Shown in pieces: positions 42,065 to 51,382 of a stretch of 64,000 nucleotides of DNA (within the stretch, counting starts at the first letter, position 1; each line of letters starts with the position of its first letter). The stretch lies in NCBI RefSeq assembly GCF_024138395.1, contig NZ_JAMYDU010000017.1, positions 1 through 64,000 of the forward strand, in the 5' to 3' direction. The stretch is from Pseudomonas mandelii (GTDB lineage Bacteria; Pseudomonadota; Gammaproteobacteria; Pseudomonadales; Pseudomonadaceae). A program made the translations under genes and the position numbers. The notes beneath the pieces are model-generated. The model saw nothing but the letters and a program-made list of their open reading frames with translations, had not been told where the DNA came from and did not search any database.

Positions 42065-43987
42065 ATGAGTATCTTTAGCCACTTCCAACAACGCTTCGAG
42101 TCCACGCGCCAGGAAGAACTCTCTCTGCAAGAGTACCTGGAGCTGTGCAAAAAGGACCGCAGCGCCTATGTTTCCGCAGCTGAGCGTCTTTTGCTGGCCA
42201 TCGGTGAACCGGAGCTGCTCGACACCTCGACCAACTCGAGGCTGTCGCGAATCTTTTCCAACAAGGTGATCCGCCGCTATCCGGCCTTTGAAGACTTCCA
42301 CGGGATGGAAGAATGCATCGACCAGATCGTGTCGTATTTCCGGCATGCCGCTCAGGGTCTGGAAGAAAAGAAACAGATCCTCTACCTGCTCGGCCCTGTC
42401 GGTGGCGGTAAGTCGTCCCTGGCCGAAAAGCTCAAACAACTGATCGAGAAAGTGCCCTTCTATGCAATCAAGGGCTCGCCGGTTTTCGAGTCGCCTCTGG
42501 GTCTGTTCAACGCCACCGAAGATGGCGCGATCCTCGAAGAAGACTTCGGCATTCCCCGGCGCTATCTCAATACCATCATGTCGCCATGGGCCACCAAGCG
42601 TTTGGCCGAATTCGGCGGCGACATCAGCCAGTTCCGCGTGGTGAAACTGTACCCGTCGATCCTCAACCAGATCGCGGTCGCGAAAACCGAGCCGGGAGAT
42701 GAAAACAACCAGGATATCTCGGCACTGGTGGGCAAGGTCGATATTCGCAAACTGGAAGAGTTCCCACAGAACGACGCCGATGCCTACAGCTACTCCGGGG
42801 CGCTGTGCCGGGCCAACCAGGGCCTGATGGAGTTCGTCGAAATGTTCAAGGCACCGATCAAGGTGCTGCACCCATTGCTGACAGCCACCCAGGAAGGCAA
42901 CTACAACAGCACCGAAGGCCTGGGGGCGATTCCGTTTACCGGGATCCTGCTCGCCCACTCCAACGAATCGGAATGGCACACCTTCCGGAACAACAAGAAC
43001 AACGAAGCGTTCATCGACCGGATCTATATCGTCAAAGTACCGTATTGCCTGCGCGTCAGCGACGAGGTGAAGATCTACGACAAGCTTCTGTTCAACAGCT
43101 CGCTGGCCAAGGCCCATTGCGCGCCCGACACCCTGAAAATGCTCGCGCAATTTACCGTGCTCTCGCGCCTCAAGGAGCCGGAAAACTCCAACATCTACTC
43201 CAAGATGCGCGTGTATGACGGCGAAAACCTCAAGGACACCGATCCCAAGGCCAAGTCGATCCAGGAATACCGTGACGCAGCGGGTGTCGACGAAGGCATG
43301 AACGGTCTATCGACCCGCTTCGCCTTCAAGATTCTGTCGAAGGTTTTCAACTTCGATCCGCACGAAATCGCCGCCAACCCGGTGCATCTGCTCTACGTGC
43401 TGGAACAGCAGATCGAACAGGAACAATTCCAGGCCGAGACCCGCGAACGCTATCTGCGCTTCCTGAAAGAGTACCTGGCGCCGCGTTATATCGAATTCAT
43501 CGGCAAGGAGATCCAGACTGCCTATCTCGAGTCTTACAGCGAGTACGGCCAGAACATCTTCGATCGCTACGTGCTGTACGCCGACTTCTGGATTCAGGAT
43601 CAGGAATACCGCGATCCGGAAACTGGCGAGATCCTCAACCGCGTAGCCCTGAACGAAGAACTGGAGAAAATCGAAAAACCGGCCGGCATCAGCAATCCGA
43701 AGGATTTCCGCAACGAAATCGTCAACTTCGTACTGCGCGCCCGAGCCAACAACAACGGCAAGAACCCAACCTGGCTCAGCTACGAAAAACTGCGGGTGGT
43801 CATCGAGAAGAAAATGTTCTCCAACACCGAGGACTTGCTGCCGGTCATCAGCTTCAACGCCAAGGCCAGCAAAGAGGATCAGCAGAAGCACAACGACTTC
43901 GTCACACGGATGGTCGAGCGGGGCTACACCGACAAACAGGTACGACTGCTGTCCGAGTGGTACCTGCGGGTCAGAAAATCACAGTAA
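42065..43987 (+). CDS. prkA: PrkA-family serine protein kinase (YeaG)
   Basis: 640 aa. An AAA-like P-loop (LGPVGGGKSSLAEKLKQL) in the first third is followed by a long helical C-terminal half. E. coli YeaG is a stress-induced kinase linked to sustained nitrogen starvation and persistence. It shares this locus with yeaH and spoVR, an arrangement kept across many proteobacteria. Substrates in Pseudomonas are not known. Confidence 0.92.
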   Translation: MSIFSHFQQRFESTRQEELSLQEYLELCKKDRSAYVSAAERLLLAIGEPELLDTSTNSRLSRIFSNKVIRRYPAFEDFHGMEECIDQIVSYFRHAAQGLEEKKQILYLLGPVGGGKSSLAEKLKQLIEKVPFYAIKGSPVFESPLGLFNATEDGAILEEDFGIPRRYLNTIMSPWATKRLAEFGGDISQFRVVKLYPSILNQIAVAKTEPGDENNQDISALVGKVDIRKLEEFPQNDADAYSYSGALCRANQGLMEFVEMFKAPIKVLHPLLTATQEGNYNSTEGLGAIPFTGILLAHSNESEWHTFRNNKNNEAFIDRIYIVKVPYCLRVSDEVKIYDKLLFNSSLAKAHCAPDTLKMLAQFTVLSRLKEPENSNIYSKMRVYDGENLKDTDPKAKSIQEYRDAAGVDEGMNGLSTRFAFKILSKVFNFDPHEIAANPVHLLYVLEQQIEQEQFQAETRERYLRFLKEYLAPRYIEFIGKEIQTAYLESYSEYGQNIFDRYVLYADFWIQDQEYRDPETGEILNRVALNEELEKIEKPAGISNPKDFRNEIVNFVLRARANNNGKNPTWLSYEKLRVVIEKKMFSNTEDLLPVISFNAKASKEDQQKHNDFVTRMVERGYTDKQVRLLSEWYLRVRKSQ

Positions 43988-44113
43988 CCCGCTGCCGGTC
44001 AGACCGGTTGTCGTTAGCCCGAGGCCTGTTTACGCTTTTTCTGTTACACAGGCCTCTGGAGGTGTCCGAAATGCGGTAGCGAGGTTCAGGCAGCAAAAAG
44101 CGCTTGGAGGAGC

Positions 44114-44188
44114 GTGAATACCCTCAGGCTGGCTTATGCTGCTTTAACGCTCGCCCCTTTCAGGACAGCTTCTAAGGAGCAGTCATGA
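44114..44188 (+). CDS. Possible 24-codon upstream frame coupled to yeaH
   Basis: A GTG frame at 44114 with GGAGG just ahead (spacing only 3 bases) encodes VNTLRLAYAALTLAPFRTAS.. and its stop overlaps the yeaH start as ATGA. It could couple translation into yeaH or be chance. The 200-base gap between prkA and yeaH holds no other frame with a ribosome site. Confidence 0.25.
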   Translation: MNTLRLAYAALTLAPFRTASKEQS

Positions 44189-45456
44189 GCTATGTGATCG
44201 ACCGACGTCTCAATGGCAAGAACAAGAGCACGGTAAACCGCCAGCGGTTTCTGCGGCGCTACCGTGACCACATCAAAAAGGCTGTCGAAGAGGCGGTCAG
44301 CCGGCGCTCCATTACCGATATGGAACACGGCGAGCAGATCAGCATTCCCGGCCGCGACATCGACGAGCCAGTGCTTCACCACGGTCGTGGCGGCAAGCAA
44401 ACCATCGTGCACCCCGGCAACAAGGAATTCACCAGCGGCGAGCACATTGCCCGTCCGCCCGGAGGTGGCGGCGGCAGAGGCCCCGGCAAGGCCGGTAACA
44501 CGGGTGAAGGGATGGACGAGTTCGTCTTCCAGATTACCCAGGAGGAATTCCTCGAATTCATGTTCGAGGACCTTGAGCTGCCTAACCTGGTCAAACGCCA
44601 CCTGACCGGCACCGACACCTTCAAGACCGTACGCGCGGGCATCAGCAACGAGGGCAACCCGTCACGGATCAACATTATCCGCACACTGCGTTCGGCCCAT
44701 GCCCGGCGCATTGCCTTGTCCGGCAGCAGCCGTGCGAAATTGCGCGAAGTCAAAGAGGAACTGCTGCGGCTTAAGCGGGAAGAACCGGATAACTTCGGCG
44801 ATATCCAGGACCTCGAAGCAGAAATCGAGAAACTAAGCGCGCGCATTCACCGAGTGCCGTTTCTCGACACCTTCGACCTCAAGTACAACTTGCTGATCAA
44901 GCAGCCGAACCCCAGCTCCAAAGCAGTGATGTTTTGCCTGATGGACGTGTCTGGCTCCATGACCCAGGCGACCAAAGACATCGCCAAGCGCTTCTTCATC
45001 TTGCTGTACCTGTTCCTCAAGCGGAACTACGACAAAATCGACGTCGTGTTCATCCGCCACCACACCAGCGCCCGCGAAGTGGATGAGGAAGAATTTTTCT
45101 ATTCCCGGGAAACCGGCGGCACCATTGTCTCCAGCGCCCTGAAGCTGATGCAGGAGATCATGGCCGAGCGTTATCCGAGCAACGAATGGAACATCTATGC
45201 CGCCCAGGCCTCCGACGGCGACAACTGGAACGACGATTCGCCGATCTGCCGCGACATCCTGATCAATCAGATCATGCCGTTCGTGCAGTACTACACTTAT
45301 GTTGAGATTACCCCGCGCGAACACCAGGCCCTGTGGTTCGAATATGAACGCATCGCCGAAGCCTTCTCTGACACTTTTGCCCAGCAGCAACTGGTCTCGG
45401 CCGGGGATATCTATCCGGTCTTTCGTGAACTCTTCCAGCGCAGGTTAGTGACATGA
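44185..45456 (+). CDS. yeaH: YeaH/YhbH family protein (DUF444, VWA-like)
   Basis: 423 aa. The C-terminal half has a von Willebrand factor A-like fold with MIDAS motif DVSGSMTQATKDIAK. The first half is basic with a glycine-rich linker (RPPGGGGGRGPGK, about residues 91-105). It works with YeaG in stress response; the partner relation is inferred from conserved pairing. AAGGAG lies 5 bases before the start. The stop overlaps the spoVR start by 4 bases. Confidence 0.92.
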   Translation: MSYVIDRRLNGKNKSTVNRQRFLRRYRDHIKKAVEEAVSRRSITDMEHGEQISIPGRDIDEPVLHHGRGGKQTIVHPGNKEFTSGEHIARPPGGGGGRGPGKAGNTGEGMDEFVFQITQEEFLEFMFEDLELPNLVKRHLTGTDTFKTVRAGISNEGNPSRINIIRTLRSAHARRIALSGSSRAKLREVKEELLRLKREEPDNFGDIQDLEAEIEKLSARIHRVPFLDTFDLKYNLLIKQPNPSSKAVMFCLMDVSGSMTQATKDIAKRFFILLYLFLKRNYDKIDVVFIRHHTSAREVDEEEFFYSRETGGTIVSSALKLMQEIMAERYPSNEWNIYAAQASDGDNWNDDSPICRDILINQIMPFVQYYTYVEITPREHQALWFEYERIAEAFSDTFAQQQLVSAGDIYPVFRELFQRRLVT

Positions 45457-47015
45457 CCGCCAAAGAGCAGAAGCGCCAACCCATTTCCACCGGCTCCGAA
45501 TGGACATTCGAGCTGATCCAGGCCTACGACCGCGAAATCAGTCGTCTCGCGGCCCGCTACGCGCTGGATACGTACCCCAACCAGATCGAAGTGATCACCG
45601 CCGAGCAGATGATGGACGCCTACGCCTCTGTCGGCATGCCCTTGGGTTATCACCATTGGTCCTATGGCAAACACTTTCTCAGCACCGAAAAATCCTACAG
45701 CCGTGGCCAGATGGGTCTGGCCTACGAGATTGTGATCAACTCCGATCCCTGCATTGCCTATCTGATGGAAGAAAACACCATCTGCATGCAGGCTCTGGTG
45801 GTAGCTCACGCCTGCTATGGCCATAACAGTTTCTTCAAAGGCAATTACCTGTTCCGCACCTGGACCGACGCCAGTTCAATCATTGATTACCTGGTGTTTG
45901 CCAAGCAGTACATCATGCAGTGCGAAGAACGCCACGGCATCGATGCGGTAGAAGACTTGCTCGACTCCTGCCATGCGCTGATGAATTACGGGGTCGACCG
46001 GTACAAGCGCCCTTATCCGATTTCCGCCGAAGAAGAACGCCGTCGGCAGAAGGATCGGGAAGAGCATTTGCAGAAGCAGATCAACGATTTGTGGCGGACC
46101 ATTCCAAAAGGCGCGGACAAGTACAGCGACAAGGACAACGCACGCTTCCCCGCCGAACCTCAGGAAAACATCCTGTACTTCATCGAAAAACACGCCCCAT
46201 TGCTGGAGCCTTGGCAGCGCGAAATCGTGCGCATCGTGCGCAAGATCGCCCAGTATTTTTATCCACAGCGCCAGACCCAGGTGATGAACGAAGGCTGGGC
46301 CACGTTCTGGCACTACACCTTGATGAACGACTTGTATGACGAAGGCCTGGTCACCGAAGGCTTCATGATGGAATTCCTGACTTCCCATACCAGCGTGGTC
46401 TTTCAACCCGGCTTCGACAGCCCCTACTACAACGGCATCAACCCCTACACCCTGGGTTTTGCCATGTATCGCGATATCCGCCGGATATGCGAACACCCCA
46501 CCGAAGAGGACTATCGCTGGTTTCCGGAAATCGCCGGCACCGACTGGCTGTCCAGCATCAAATTCGCCATGAGCAGCTTCAAGGACGAGAGTTTCATCCT
46601 GCAGTACCTGTCACCCAAGGTGATCCGCGACCTCAAGCTGTTCAGCATCCTCGATGACGATCAGAAGGACGATCTGCTGGTTCCGGCAATACACGACGAA
46701 GAGGGCTATCGAACCATTCGTGAAACCCTGGCGGCGCAATACAACCTGGGCAATCGCGAACCCAACATACAGATCTACAGCATCGATCGACGTGGTGACC
46801 GGTCCCTGACCTTGCGTCACCAGCAACACGACCGTAAACCGCTAGGCGATTCCACCGACGAAGTGCTCAAGCATCTGCACCGCCTCTGGGGCTTCGACAT
46901 TCACCTGGAAACCCTGCAAGGGGATCAGGTGATGAAAACCCACCATGTTCCGCCCAGAGGCGAGCATGGCGAGGGGGATTACGGCCGGCTGGACTTGGCA
47001 GTCATTCATCTTTGA
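45453..47015 (+). CDS. spoVR: SpoVR family protein (YcgB)
   Basis: 520 aa homologue of Bacillus SpoVR and E. coli YcgB. It is all-alpha/mixed with conserved motifs such as HACYGHNSFFKGNYLF and NEGWATFWHYTLMNDLYD, and the histidines and glutamate could bind metal. In sporeformers SpoVR is needed for cortex formation; in non-sporeformers the role is unknown. It is translationally coupled to yeaH. Third gene of the prkA-yeaH-spoVR stress unit. Confidence 0.9.
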   Translation: MTAKEQKRQPISTGSEWTFELIQAYDREISRLAARYALDTYPNQIEVITAEQMMDAYASVGMPLGYHHWSYGKHFLSTEKSYSRGQMGLAYEIVINSDPCIAYLMEENTICMQALVVAHACYGHNSFFKGNYLFRTWTDASSIIDYLVFAKQYIMQCEERHGIDAVEDLLDSCHALMNYGVDRYKRPYPISAEEERRRQKDREEHLQKQINDLWRTIPKGADKYSDKDNARFPAEPQENILYFIEKHAPLLEPWQREIVRIVRKIAQYFYPQRQTQVMNEGWATFWHYTLMNDLYDEGLVTEGFMMEFLTSHTSVVFQPGFDSPYYNGINPYTLGFAMYRDIRRICEHPTEEDYRWFPEIAGTDWLSSIKFAMSSFKDESFILQYLSPKVIRDLKLFSILDDDQKDDLLVPAIHDEEGYRTIRETLAAQYNLGNREPNIQIYSIDRRGDRSLTLRHQQHDRKPLGDSTDEVLKHLHRLWGFDIHLETLQGDQVMKTHHVPPRGEHGEGDYGRLDLAVIHL

Positions 47016-47080
47016 TCCTGTTTTTCTGCCTCCGGAAGTTCGACGCAAAGGTTATTCTGTCGGGCTAACGGAGGTTTTTT

Positions 47081-48310
47081 ATGCAGATTTATAAAGTCGG
47101 CGGTGCAGTACGCGATCGCCTGCTGGGCAAGCCTGTCACCGATATCGACTGGGTCGTTGTGGGCGCCACCACCGAAGAAATGCTCGCCAAGGGCTTTCGT
47201 CCGGTGGGCGCGGACTTCCCGGTGTTTCTTCACCCAAAAAGCGGTGAGGAATACGCCCTCGCCCGCACCGAACGCAAAAACGGGCGCGGCTACGGCGGCT
47301 TCATCTTTCACGCCAGCCCCGACGTCACCCTCGAAGAAGATCTGATTCGTCGCGACCTGACGATCAACGCCATGGCCGAGGACGATCAGCAGAACCTGAC
47401 CGACCCGTACCATGGCCAACGGGATCTCGAGGCTCGCTTGCTGCGTCACGTTTCCCCCGCGTTCGCCGAAGATCCGCTCCGTGTTCTGCGTGTTGCCCGC
47501 TTCGCCGCGCGCTATGCCGAACTGGGCTTCACCGTCGCCCCCGAGACATTGGAGCTGATGCGTCACCTCAGCGAATCAGGTGAATTGGAGGCGTTAACCG
47601 CAGAACGCAGCTGGAAAGAAATAGCCCGCGCACTAATGGAAGACCAGCCCCAGGTGTTCATCGAGGTGCTGCGCGAATGCGGCGCGCTCAAGGTACTGAT
47701 GCCGGAAGTCGACGCACTGTTTGGCGTACCGCAACCCGAAGCCCATCATCCGGAAATCGATACGGGCGTGCATACCCTGAGCGTGTTGGAGCAAGCGGCG
47801 CTGCACAAACAACCGCTGACCGTACGCTGGGCCTGCCTGCTGCATGACCTGGGCAAAGGATTGACGCCCGAGGAAGAATGGCCCCGCCACATTGCCCACG
47901 AGCACAAAGGCTTGAAGCTGATCAAAGCAGTCAACGAGCGCTTCAAGGCACCGAAGGACTGTCAGGAACTAGCGCTTCTGGTGGGCAAGTATCACACCCA
48001 TGGCCATCGTGCCCTGGAGCTGAAAGCGTCGACCTTGCTGGAATTGCTGCAGAGTTTCGACGTCTATCGTCGACCTCAGCGCTTTGAGGAGTTTATTGCG
48101 GCGTGCGAGATGGACGCTCGAGGGCGCAAAGGCTTGGAGCAGAGAAGTTATCCACAGGCGGATTATTTGCGGGGCGCGGCAACTGCGGCGCGCAGTGTTG
48201 CCGTTCAGCCGTTGCTGGAGAAGGGATTCAAGGGCCCGGAGTTGGGCGAGGCGATCAAGGGCGAGCGGCTCAAGGCGTTGAAGGCTTACAAAGAGGCGGC
48301 GTCTGTTTGA
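47081..48310 (+). CDS. cca: CCA-adding enzyme (tRNA nucleotidyltransferase)
   Basis: 409 aa class II enzyme that builds and repairs the 3' CCA of tRNAs. N-terminal motifs YKVGGAVRDRLLGKPVTDIDWVV and RRDLTINAMA hold the catalytic carboxylates. The C-terminal region keeps an HD-type phosphohydrolase motif (WACLLHDLGKG), as in E. coli. Length is typical. Last gene before the REPIN at 48315-48399. Confidence 0.95.
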   Translation: MQIYKVGGAVRDRLLGKPVTDIDWVVVGATTEEMLAKGFRPVGADFPVFLHPKSGEEYALARTERKNGRGYGGFIFHASPDVTLEEDLIRRDLTINAMAEDDQQNLTDPYHGQRDLEARLLRHVSPAFAEDPLRVLRVARFAARYAELGFTVAPETLELMRHLSESGELEALTAERSWKEIARALMEDQPQVFIEVLRECGALKVLMPEVDALFGVPQPEAHHPEIDTGVHTLSVLEQAALHKQPLTVRWACLLHDLGKGLTPEEEWPRHIAHEHKGLKLIKAVNERFKAPKDCQELALLVGKYHTHGHRALELKASTLLELLQSFDVYRRPQRFEEFIAACEMDARGRKGLEQRSYPQADYLRGAATAARSVAVQPLLEKGFKGPELGEAIKGERLKALKAYKEAASV

Positions 48311-48314
48311 AAAG

Positions 48315-48399
48315 CTTCGCGGGCAAGCCTCGCTCCTACAGGTTTGGCGCCGTTCACATATTCGGCGCCAACCTGTAGGAGCGAGGCTTGCCCGCGAAG
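48315..48399. repeat. REP doublet (REPIN) between cca and folK
   Basis: Arms of about 36 bases (CTTCGCGGGCAAGCCTCGCT... and its inverse ending GCGAAG) are almost perfect with one extra base, enclosing GGCGCC units. It separates convergent cca and folK and may terminate both. Confidence 0.9.
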
Positions 48400-48411
48400 A
48401 CGCCCGTAGGG

Positions 48412-48930
48412 TCACAGCAAATTCAAAGGGGTCAGCTGCTCACCGCGCCATTCGAAAGCAACCGGCGCCAGCACCTGATCGATCTGCGCCTCACCCCATA
48501 AAGCCGCAAAGCTTTTGCCTACGCCCGGATGCACACGATCCGGCGCAATCAGCGACAACGGCCACAGCACGAACGCATTTTTCAGAATCTCTGCCCGAGG
48601 CAAGACCAAGCCATCGAAGTTGCCCACCAGGTCGCCAAACAGCAGCACGTCGATATCCAGCGGCAAGCCCTTGCGGTCCGGCGCGTAACGGCCGTTATCC
48701 GCTTCGATGAATTTCAATCGTCGATCCAGCTCCATCAGCGGCAGATCGGTGAAGGCCGAGACCACAAAGTTGAAAAACGGCCCGCTCTTGATCCCCACCG
48801 GCTGGCTTTCGAATACCGCCGAGCAGCGCATATCCACCAGGAAACCCGCCAGGGCGTCCAGGCCTGCCTGCAAATGGGTTTCGCGCTCGATATTGCTACC
48901 GAGCCCGAGATACACCTGAGTCAGCGACAT
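48412..48930 (-). CDS. folK: 6-hydroxymethyl-7,8-dihydropterin pyrophosphokinase
   Basis: 172 aa enzyme of folate synthesis that uses ATP to activate 6-hydroxymethyldihydropterin. Motifs: YLGLGSNIERETHL, and GPFFNFVV, with PLDIDVLLFGD containing the metal-binding Asp pair. It is the second gene after folB and overlaps it by 10 bases. Confidence 0.93.
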   Translation of the reverse strand: MSLTQVYLGLGSNIERETHLQAGLDALAGFLVDMRCSAVFESQPVGIKSGPFFNFVVSAFTDLPLMELDRRLKFIEADNGRYAPDRKGLPLDIDVLLFGDLVGNFDGLVLPRAEILKNAFVLWPLSLIAPDRVHPGVGKSFAALWGEAQIDQVLAPVAFEWRGEQLTPLNLL

Positions 48931-49274
48931 CCGCGCTCGATCTCCACGCCCACACCCGTGGCCGCCGGGACGGCACCTGGCTTGGTCAGCTTGAGGTGCA
49001 TCCAGGTGATCTTGAATTCGCTCATCAGCACTTCCGCCAGACGCTCGGCAAAGGTCTCCACCAGCTGGAACTGCGCCTGCTCGGCGAACGCCTGGATGCG
49101 CGACGAAACGCTCGCGTAGTCGAGCGCCAAGGTGAGGTCATCACCGGCGGCGGCCGGACGATTGTCCCAGGCAAAGCTCAGATCAAGTCGCAGACACTGT
49201 CGGATGCCTCGTTCCCAGTCGTAGGCACCAATCACGGTGTCGACTTCCAGGCCCTCGATAAACACTCTGTCCAA
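48921..49274 (-). CDS. folB: Dihydroneopterin aldolase
   Basis: 117 aa enzyme preceding FolK in folate synthesis. The motif VFIEGLEVDTVIGAYDWERG starts the protein, and QLVETFAERLAEVLMSEF holds the catalytic region. A TTG start at 49274 is chosen: GGAGAG lies 6-8 bases upstream and homologues begin with the same residues. An ATG at 49298 would add 8 residues. Divergent from plsY. Confidence 0.9.
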   Translation of the reverse strand: MDRVFIEGLEVDTVIGAYDWERGIRQCLRLDLSFAWDNRPAAAGDDLTLALDYASVSSRIQAFAEQAQFQLVETFAERLAEVLMSEFKITWMHLKLTKPGAVPAATGVGVEIERGCR

Positions 49275-49348
49275 GCACTTCTCTCCACTGCACGACAAGG
49301 GCGCAATGCGCCGTTAGAATCAGGGCGTCCTCGCCCGGAATAGTTAGC

Positions 49349-49918
49349 ATGTTTTGGTTACTGGCGACTCTCGCCTACCTGCTCGGCTCTCTGTCCTTCG
49401 CCATTTTGCTCAGCCGCCTGACCGGGAACCCCGATCCGCGAATGAGTGGCTCGGGCAATGCCGGTGCCACCAACATGTTGCGTCTGGCCGGCAAGAAGCT
49501 CGCCATCCTGACCTTGCTCGGCGACCTGAACAAAGGCCTGCTACCCGTATTGATCGCAGGTGCAGTGGGCCTTTCACTGCAGCAACAGGCCTGGATCGGC
49601 GTCTGTGCCGTTATCGGTCACCTGTTTCCGCTGTACTTCCGCTTTCGCGGTGGCAAGGGTGTCGCCACCGCGGCAGGCATGCTGCTGGGACTCTACCCGC
49701 CCGCCGCGCTGCTGGCGGTCTGCGCCTGGTCGCTGACGTTCTACCTGACCCGCACCAGCTCTCTCGCCGCTCTGATTGCCACACCATTGACCCTGCCACT
49801 GCTTGCCTGGCAAGAACCAGCGGCACTGCTGCCAATGAGCACGCTCACGGGCCTGATCGTCTGGCGTCATCGCGGCAATCTACGCGACCTGTTTGCCGGG
49901 CGCGAACGGCATTTTTAA
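49349..49918 (+). CDS. plsY: Glycerol-3-phosphate acyltransferase PlsY
   Basis: 189 aa integral membrane enzyme with about five helices that acylates glycerol-3-phosphate with acyl-phosphate. Typical motifs: SGSGNAGATNMLRLAGKK, GHLFPLYFRFRGGKGVATAAG and the start LLATLAYLLGSLSFAILL. It diverges from folB and converges with tsaD. Confidence 0.94.
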   Translation: MFWLLATLAYLLGSLSFAILLSRLTGNPDPRMSGSGNAGATNMLRLAGKKLAILTLLGDLNKGLLPVLIAGAVGLSLQQQAWIGVCAVIGHLFPLYFRFRGGKGVATAAGMLLGLYPPAALLAVCAWSLTFYLTRTSSLAALIATPLTLPLLAWQEPAALLPMSTLTGLIVWRHRGNLRDLFAGRERHF

Positions 49919-49941
49919 ATACCGCACGTGAGCGCCACTCA

Positions 49942-50967
49942 TTACAGCGCCGACAGTTGCTCCATCGGCCAGCGCGCCTGCACGCTGATCGCCAGGCTTT
50001 CATGCTGACCGGCCTGCAAGCGCTGGCAGCCGGCAAACGCAATCATCGCGCCATTATCGGTACAGAACTCCGGACGGGCATAAAACACATCGCCCTTCAT
50101 GTCGCCGAGCATTTTTTCCAGTGAAACCCGCAGTGCTTTGTTGGCGCTGACGCCCCCTGCGATCACCAGACGCTTGAGACCCGCCTGTTTCAGGGCACGC
50201 TTGCACTTGATGGTCAAAGTCTCCACCACGGCCTGCTGGAACGCCAGCGAGATGTCGCAACGGGCTTGCTCGCTGTCGTCCCCGGCGCTGACGCTCTGCT
50301 GCCAGGTGTTCAGGGCGAAAGTTTTCAGCCCGCTGAAGCTGAAAGCCAGGCCTGGACGATCACACATTGGACGTGGAAAAGTGAAACGCCCCGCAACGCC
50401 CTGCTCCGCCAGACGCGCGATCTCCGGGCCGCCCGGATAATTCAGGCCCATCATTTTCGCGGTTTTATCGAAAGCTTCGCCGGCAGCATCGTCGAGGGTC
50501 TCGCCCAAGAGCGTGTATTGGCCAATCCCGTCGACCTGAACCAGCTGCGTATGACCACCCGACACCAACAAAGCGACGAACGGGAACTGCGGTGGTTGCG
50601 GCTCCAGCATCGGCGCCAGCAAGTGACCTTCCATGTGGTGCACGCCCAACGCAGGAATGCCCCAGGCAAAGGCCAGCGCCTGAGCGCACGAAGCCCCCAC
50701 TAGCAAGGCTCCCACCAGGCCAGGACCCGCGGTATAAGCGATGGCGTCGATCTCGGTCGGCACACAGCCGGCCTCGGCCAGGACCTGACGAATCAAGGGC
50801 AGCATGCGTTTGACGTGATCACGCGAAGCCAGCTCCGGCACCACGCCACCATAGGCACGATGCAGATCGATCTGACTGAACAGCGCGTCGGCCAACAGCC
50901 CGCGTTCACTGTCGTAAAGTGCGACACCGGTTTCGTCGCAAGAGGTTTCTAATCCCAGTACTAGCAT
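49942..50967 (-). CDS. tsaD: tRNA N6-adenosine threonylcarbamoyltransferase
   Basis: 341 aa metalloprotein that, with TsaB, TsaC and TsaE, forms t6A37 in tRNAs reading ANN codons. Motifs: LGLETSCDETGVALYD and metal-binding HHMEGHLLAP. The tRNA-Ile2 in this window is a plausible t6A substrate. It diverges from rpsU, as in most gammaproteobacteria. Confidence 0.96.
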   Translation of the reverse strand: MLVLGLETSCDETGVALYDSERGLLADALFSQIDLHRAYGGVVPELASRDHVKRMLPLIRQVLAEAGCVPTEIDAIAYTAGPGLVGALLVGASCAQALAFAWGIPALGVHHMEGHLLAPMLEPQPPQFPFVALLVSGGHTQLVQVDGIGQYTLLGETLDDAAGEAFDKTAKMMGLNYPGGPEIARLAEQGVAGRFTFPRPMCDRPGLAFSFSGLKTFALNTWQQSVSAGDDSEQARCDISLAFQQAVVETLTIKCKRALKQAGLKRLVIAGGVSANKALRVSLEKMLGDMKGDVFYARPEFCTDNGAMIAFAGCQRLQAGQHESLAISVQARWPMEQLSAL

Positions 50968-51054
50968 GGGTTTGCGCCTTGTAGAGGCTGAATTCGAAGG
51001 CGCGCATAATAGTCGTCGCGTGATGCCCCGACCAGCGGTTTTCGATCAGAGGCT

Positions 51055-51083
51055 TTGCATTCCGAGCGATGAGGGGTTAACAT
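51055..51083 (+). promoter_or_regulatory. Probable sigma70 promoter for rpsU
   Basis: TTGCAT (51055-51060) and TAACAT (51078-51083) with 17 bases spacing, about 85 bases before rpsU in the tsaD-rpsU divergent gap. Confidence 0.45.
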
Positions 51084-51166
51084 CCGCAACCCTTAAAAAC
51101 CGACGTCTTCAAGTGCTCTTTTGCCGCGAGGATGTTGACCCCGGTAATGAATGAAGGTAGCTCTGG

Positions 51167-51382
51167 ATGCCAGCCGTCAAAGTAAAAGAGAACGAACCCT
51201 TCGACGTAGCTCTGCGTCGTTTCAAGCGCTCCTGCGAAAAAGCCGGTGTACTGGCTGAAGTTCGTAGCCGCGAATTTTACGAGAAGCCAACTTCTGAGCG
51301 TAAGCGTAAAGCAGCAGCCGCTGTTAAGCGTCACGCCAAGAAAGTTCAGCGCGAACAGCGCCGCGCCGTTCGTCTGTACTAA
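51167..51382 (+). CDS. rpsU: 30S ribosomal protein S21
   Basis: 71 aa, strongly basic ([32 protein letters not shown]). It is the first gene of the conserved rpsU-dnaG-rpoD set. A weak ribosome site (AAGGTAG) precedes ATG 51167. A G+C-rich hairpin AGCCCGGC/GCCGGGCT follows at 51413-51433, without a T run, which could let part of the transcripts continue to dnaG. Confidence 0.97.

Noticed and set aside
43988..44184. Sigma54 promoter before yeaH (CTGGCTTATGCTGC)
   Set aside because: The GG to GC spacing is 8 instead of 10 bases.
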